Below are positions 5,741-7,154 of a stretch of 7,154 nt of DNA, piece by piece. This DNA is from Sedimentisphaerales bacterium (GTDB lineage Bacteria; Planctomycetota; Phycisphaerae; Sedimentisphaerales; SG8-4): assembly GCA_016932895.1 (NCBI GenBank), contig JAFGCA010000619.1, forward strand, positions 1-7,154. Direction: 5' to 3'. The notes under the pieces were generated by a model, which saw nothing but the letters and a program-made list of their open reading frames with translations, did not search any database and had not been told where the DNA came from. How positions within the stretch are numbered: position 1 is the stretch's first letter; the number at the start of each line of letters is the position of its first letter. Both the position numbers and the translations under genes were made by a program.

Positions 5741-7154
5741 TCGAACATAAGCAAATGAGAGATCGATTGGTGAGCCTCGTGCTGGGCGAATTGCCCGAAC
5801 GGGAGGACGCCGAAGTGCGGGCGCACGCAGCCGGGTGCGAGCCATGTCGCGCGGAGCTGAGTTGGCTCGAGCAACTGCTCGGGCGCGCCGAGCGACGCCG
5901 GGACCTGTCGGCGGGCGAGGCGATGCACGCTTCGGCTCAGGACGCCCTCTTCGCCGCCGCACGCAGTGAAAGAGAATCGAAAACGATAGCTCGGCCCGCT
6001 CCCGGGCGAGCGTTTGCATGGAGAACGATTATGACTGGTTCATTTGCGAAAATAGCTGTTGCCGCCGTCGTGGCGGTCGTCGTCGGACTCATTGGCCTGT
6101 CGAAGCTGGGCCGGACCCCACCCGGCGGCCCGAGCGTGTTCGGGAATTTCACACTTCTGGCGAAGGCCTGTGCGGCGGAAGAGACGCTCTTTGCCGGGGC
6201 GGACATCATCCACATTCAGAACGAGATCATCGTACAGGGTCGCGGCGGCCCGGCCGCGCCGGAAGGGATGGACCATACATGGCTGCCCATGTGCTCGCTG
6301 AAGGCCGACGGCAGCCTGCGCTTCGACCAGCTCAAGCTCTCGATCCAGCCCGAATCGTACGTGGTGACGGATCACTCCTGGTACGATCCCGGGACGGGGT
6401 GTTTCGCCCGGGTCCTGAAAACGGGCGGCAGGGTGTTCTTTGCCAACTCCTATGACGGGCAGTCCGTGTACGTGACGGCCGCCAGAGCAGACGGGACGCT
6501 GGAGCTGGTCGGCGAGGCGGTGGGCGAGTCGTTTGTGCCGCCCCAGAGTCCGGCCGAGTATCTCGGACTCGCCGCCGGCCTGAAGACCTCGCTGACCGAG
6601 GAAACCTCGCAGGTGCTGAGCGTCGAGCAGGCGGCGCTGTCCGACGGTGCGCCGGTCCACATCTACAAAGTCGGCACGCCGGGTCCCGACGGACAACTGA
6701 GTGCCTGGTGGCTGTTCCGGGTGCGCGACGAGGACGCGACCATCGCCGAGAAGGAGTTCGTGGTGTCGGGGCGGTCGCTCTTGCTGATCCGCCGCGTGCT
6801 CACCGAGCCGGTGGAGGCGCCGGAAGTGTCCTGGAATCTCGACGAGATCGAAACGCTGATCGGCGCACCCGAAGCGGGGCCGCAGGTCTCCGTGATGGCG
6901 GACATGGTCATCCCGCGCGTCTCGGCCCAGCACATGGTCGAGCGGGCGGACTTCGAGACCTATGTATTCAAGACCCGGCCCGCGTGGACGGGTGACATCG
7001 AGATCACCGACTGCATCGATCCGGCCAGCCCGGGCGGGCGGATGTTCATCATGACCGCCCGCGCCGAGGACGGGCGGCACCTGGTCCTCGTCCAGTCGCC
7101 CACCTACAACAAGATGCTGGGCAACGTCGTCAAACAGGGCAAGGTCGTCTACAC
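5737..7154 (+). CDS. Membrane-anchored zinc-type anti-sigma factor, 3' partial
   Basis: ATG at 5737-5739 overlaps the sigma stop (ATGA) and follows AGGTGA at 5728-5733. The frame is open to the window edge (472 codons), so the end is missing. Residues 1-50 form a small N-terminal domain with H30-x3-C34-x2-C37 (HAAGCEPC), the zinc anti-sigma (ZAS) signature that binds and silences an ECF sigma. A linker (about 51-98) leads to one membrane helix, about 104-121 (AKIAVAAVVAVVVGLIGL). At least 350 residues follow, outside the membrane by inference. They start NFTLLAKACAAEETLFAGAD and contain beta-rich segments such as HIYKVGTP and GQLSAWWLFRV. I do not recognise this domain. It is far larger than in typical anti-sigma factors of about 200-250 residues, so it may be a sensor or have its own binding or enzymatic role. 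Release of the sigma by proteolysis is usual for the class but is not shown here. Confidence 0.9.
   Translation, partial: MIEHKQMRDRLVSLVLGELPEREDAEVRAHAAGCEPCRAELSWLEQLLGRAERRRDLSAGEAMHASAQDALFAAARSERESKTIARPAPGRAFAWRTIMTGSFAKIAVAAVVAVVVGLIGLSKLGRTPPGGPSVFGNFTLLAKACAAEETLFAGADIIHIQNEIIVQGRGGPAAPEGMDHTWLPMCSLKADGSLRFDQLKLSIQPESYVVTDHSWYDPGTGCFARVLKTGGRVFFANSYDGQSVYVTAARADGTLELVGEAVGESFVPPQSPAEYLGLAAGLKTSLTEETSQVLSVEQAALSDGAPVHIYKVGTPGPDGQLSAWWLFRVRDEDATIAEKEFVVSGRSLLLIRRVLTEPVEAPEVSWNLDEIETLIGAPEAGPQVSVMADMVIPRVSAQHMVERADFETYVFKTRPAWTGDIEITDCIDPASPGGRMFIMTARAEDGRHLVLVQSPTYNKMLGNVVKQGKVVY

Noticed and set aside
6040..7080. A 346-codon minus-strand open frame opposite the anti-sigma gene
   Set aside because: It is histidine/arginine/glycine-rich antisense shadow of a gene with a ZAS motif and membrane helix in good codon context. 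No family-like sequence is seen.
1..7154. CRISPR array, tRNA, rRNA, insertion sequence or phage genes
   Set aside because: I saw no spaced direct repeats, cloverleaf-like segments, rRNA motifs, transposase or phage proteins on either strand.

Overview
The window is G/C-rich DNA with strongly G/C-biased third codon positions. It most resembles a member of the Planctomycetota (Phycisphaerae or Sedimentisphaerales type), probably from an environmental genome. Three things suggest this: a sigma gene overlapped by a large membrane-anchored zinc-type anti-sigma gene, a large carbohydrate-enzyme-like protein of a type I associate with that phylum, and a methyltransferase family common in anaerobes. 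This placement is an inference from protein style, not a marker-gene result.

Layout: (1) Positions 1-2370, plus strand, hold the 3' part of a long gene for a protein with a beta N-terminal part, an alpha-helical toroid-like middle and a beta C-terminal part. Its true start lies before the window. (2) Positions 2371-2575 separate two convergent genes and carry a 71-base, nearly perfect inverted repeat (2440-2510). (3) Positions 4740-2576, minus strand, hold a two-gene operon: a class I SAM-dependent methyltransferase followed by a MATE-family efflux transporter, joined by an ATGA stop/start overlap. (4) Positions 4741-5218 form a divergent control region. It contains an intrinsic terminator pointing toward the methyltransferase and ending only 12 bases before its Shine-Dalgarno sequence, with other possible RNA helices upstream. 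This looks like a transcription-attenuation leader. (5) Positions 5219 to the right edge, plus strand, hold an ECF-type sigma factor (TTG start) overlapped by ATGA with a zinc-type anti-sigma gene. The anti-sigma frame stays open to the window edge and has a membrane helix and a large extracytoplasmic domain.

How they may work together: the methyltransferase and transporter are translationally coupled and could form a modify-and-export or detoxification pair controlled by premature termination. The sigma/anti-sigma pair is a self-contained signalling unit that senses something outside the cytoplasmic membrane. Its targets are unknown, and nothing in the sequence proves that it controls the neighbouring operon. 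The most unusual item is the attenuator-like leader before the methyltransferase-MATE operon, which I could not match to a riboswitch class from memory.
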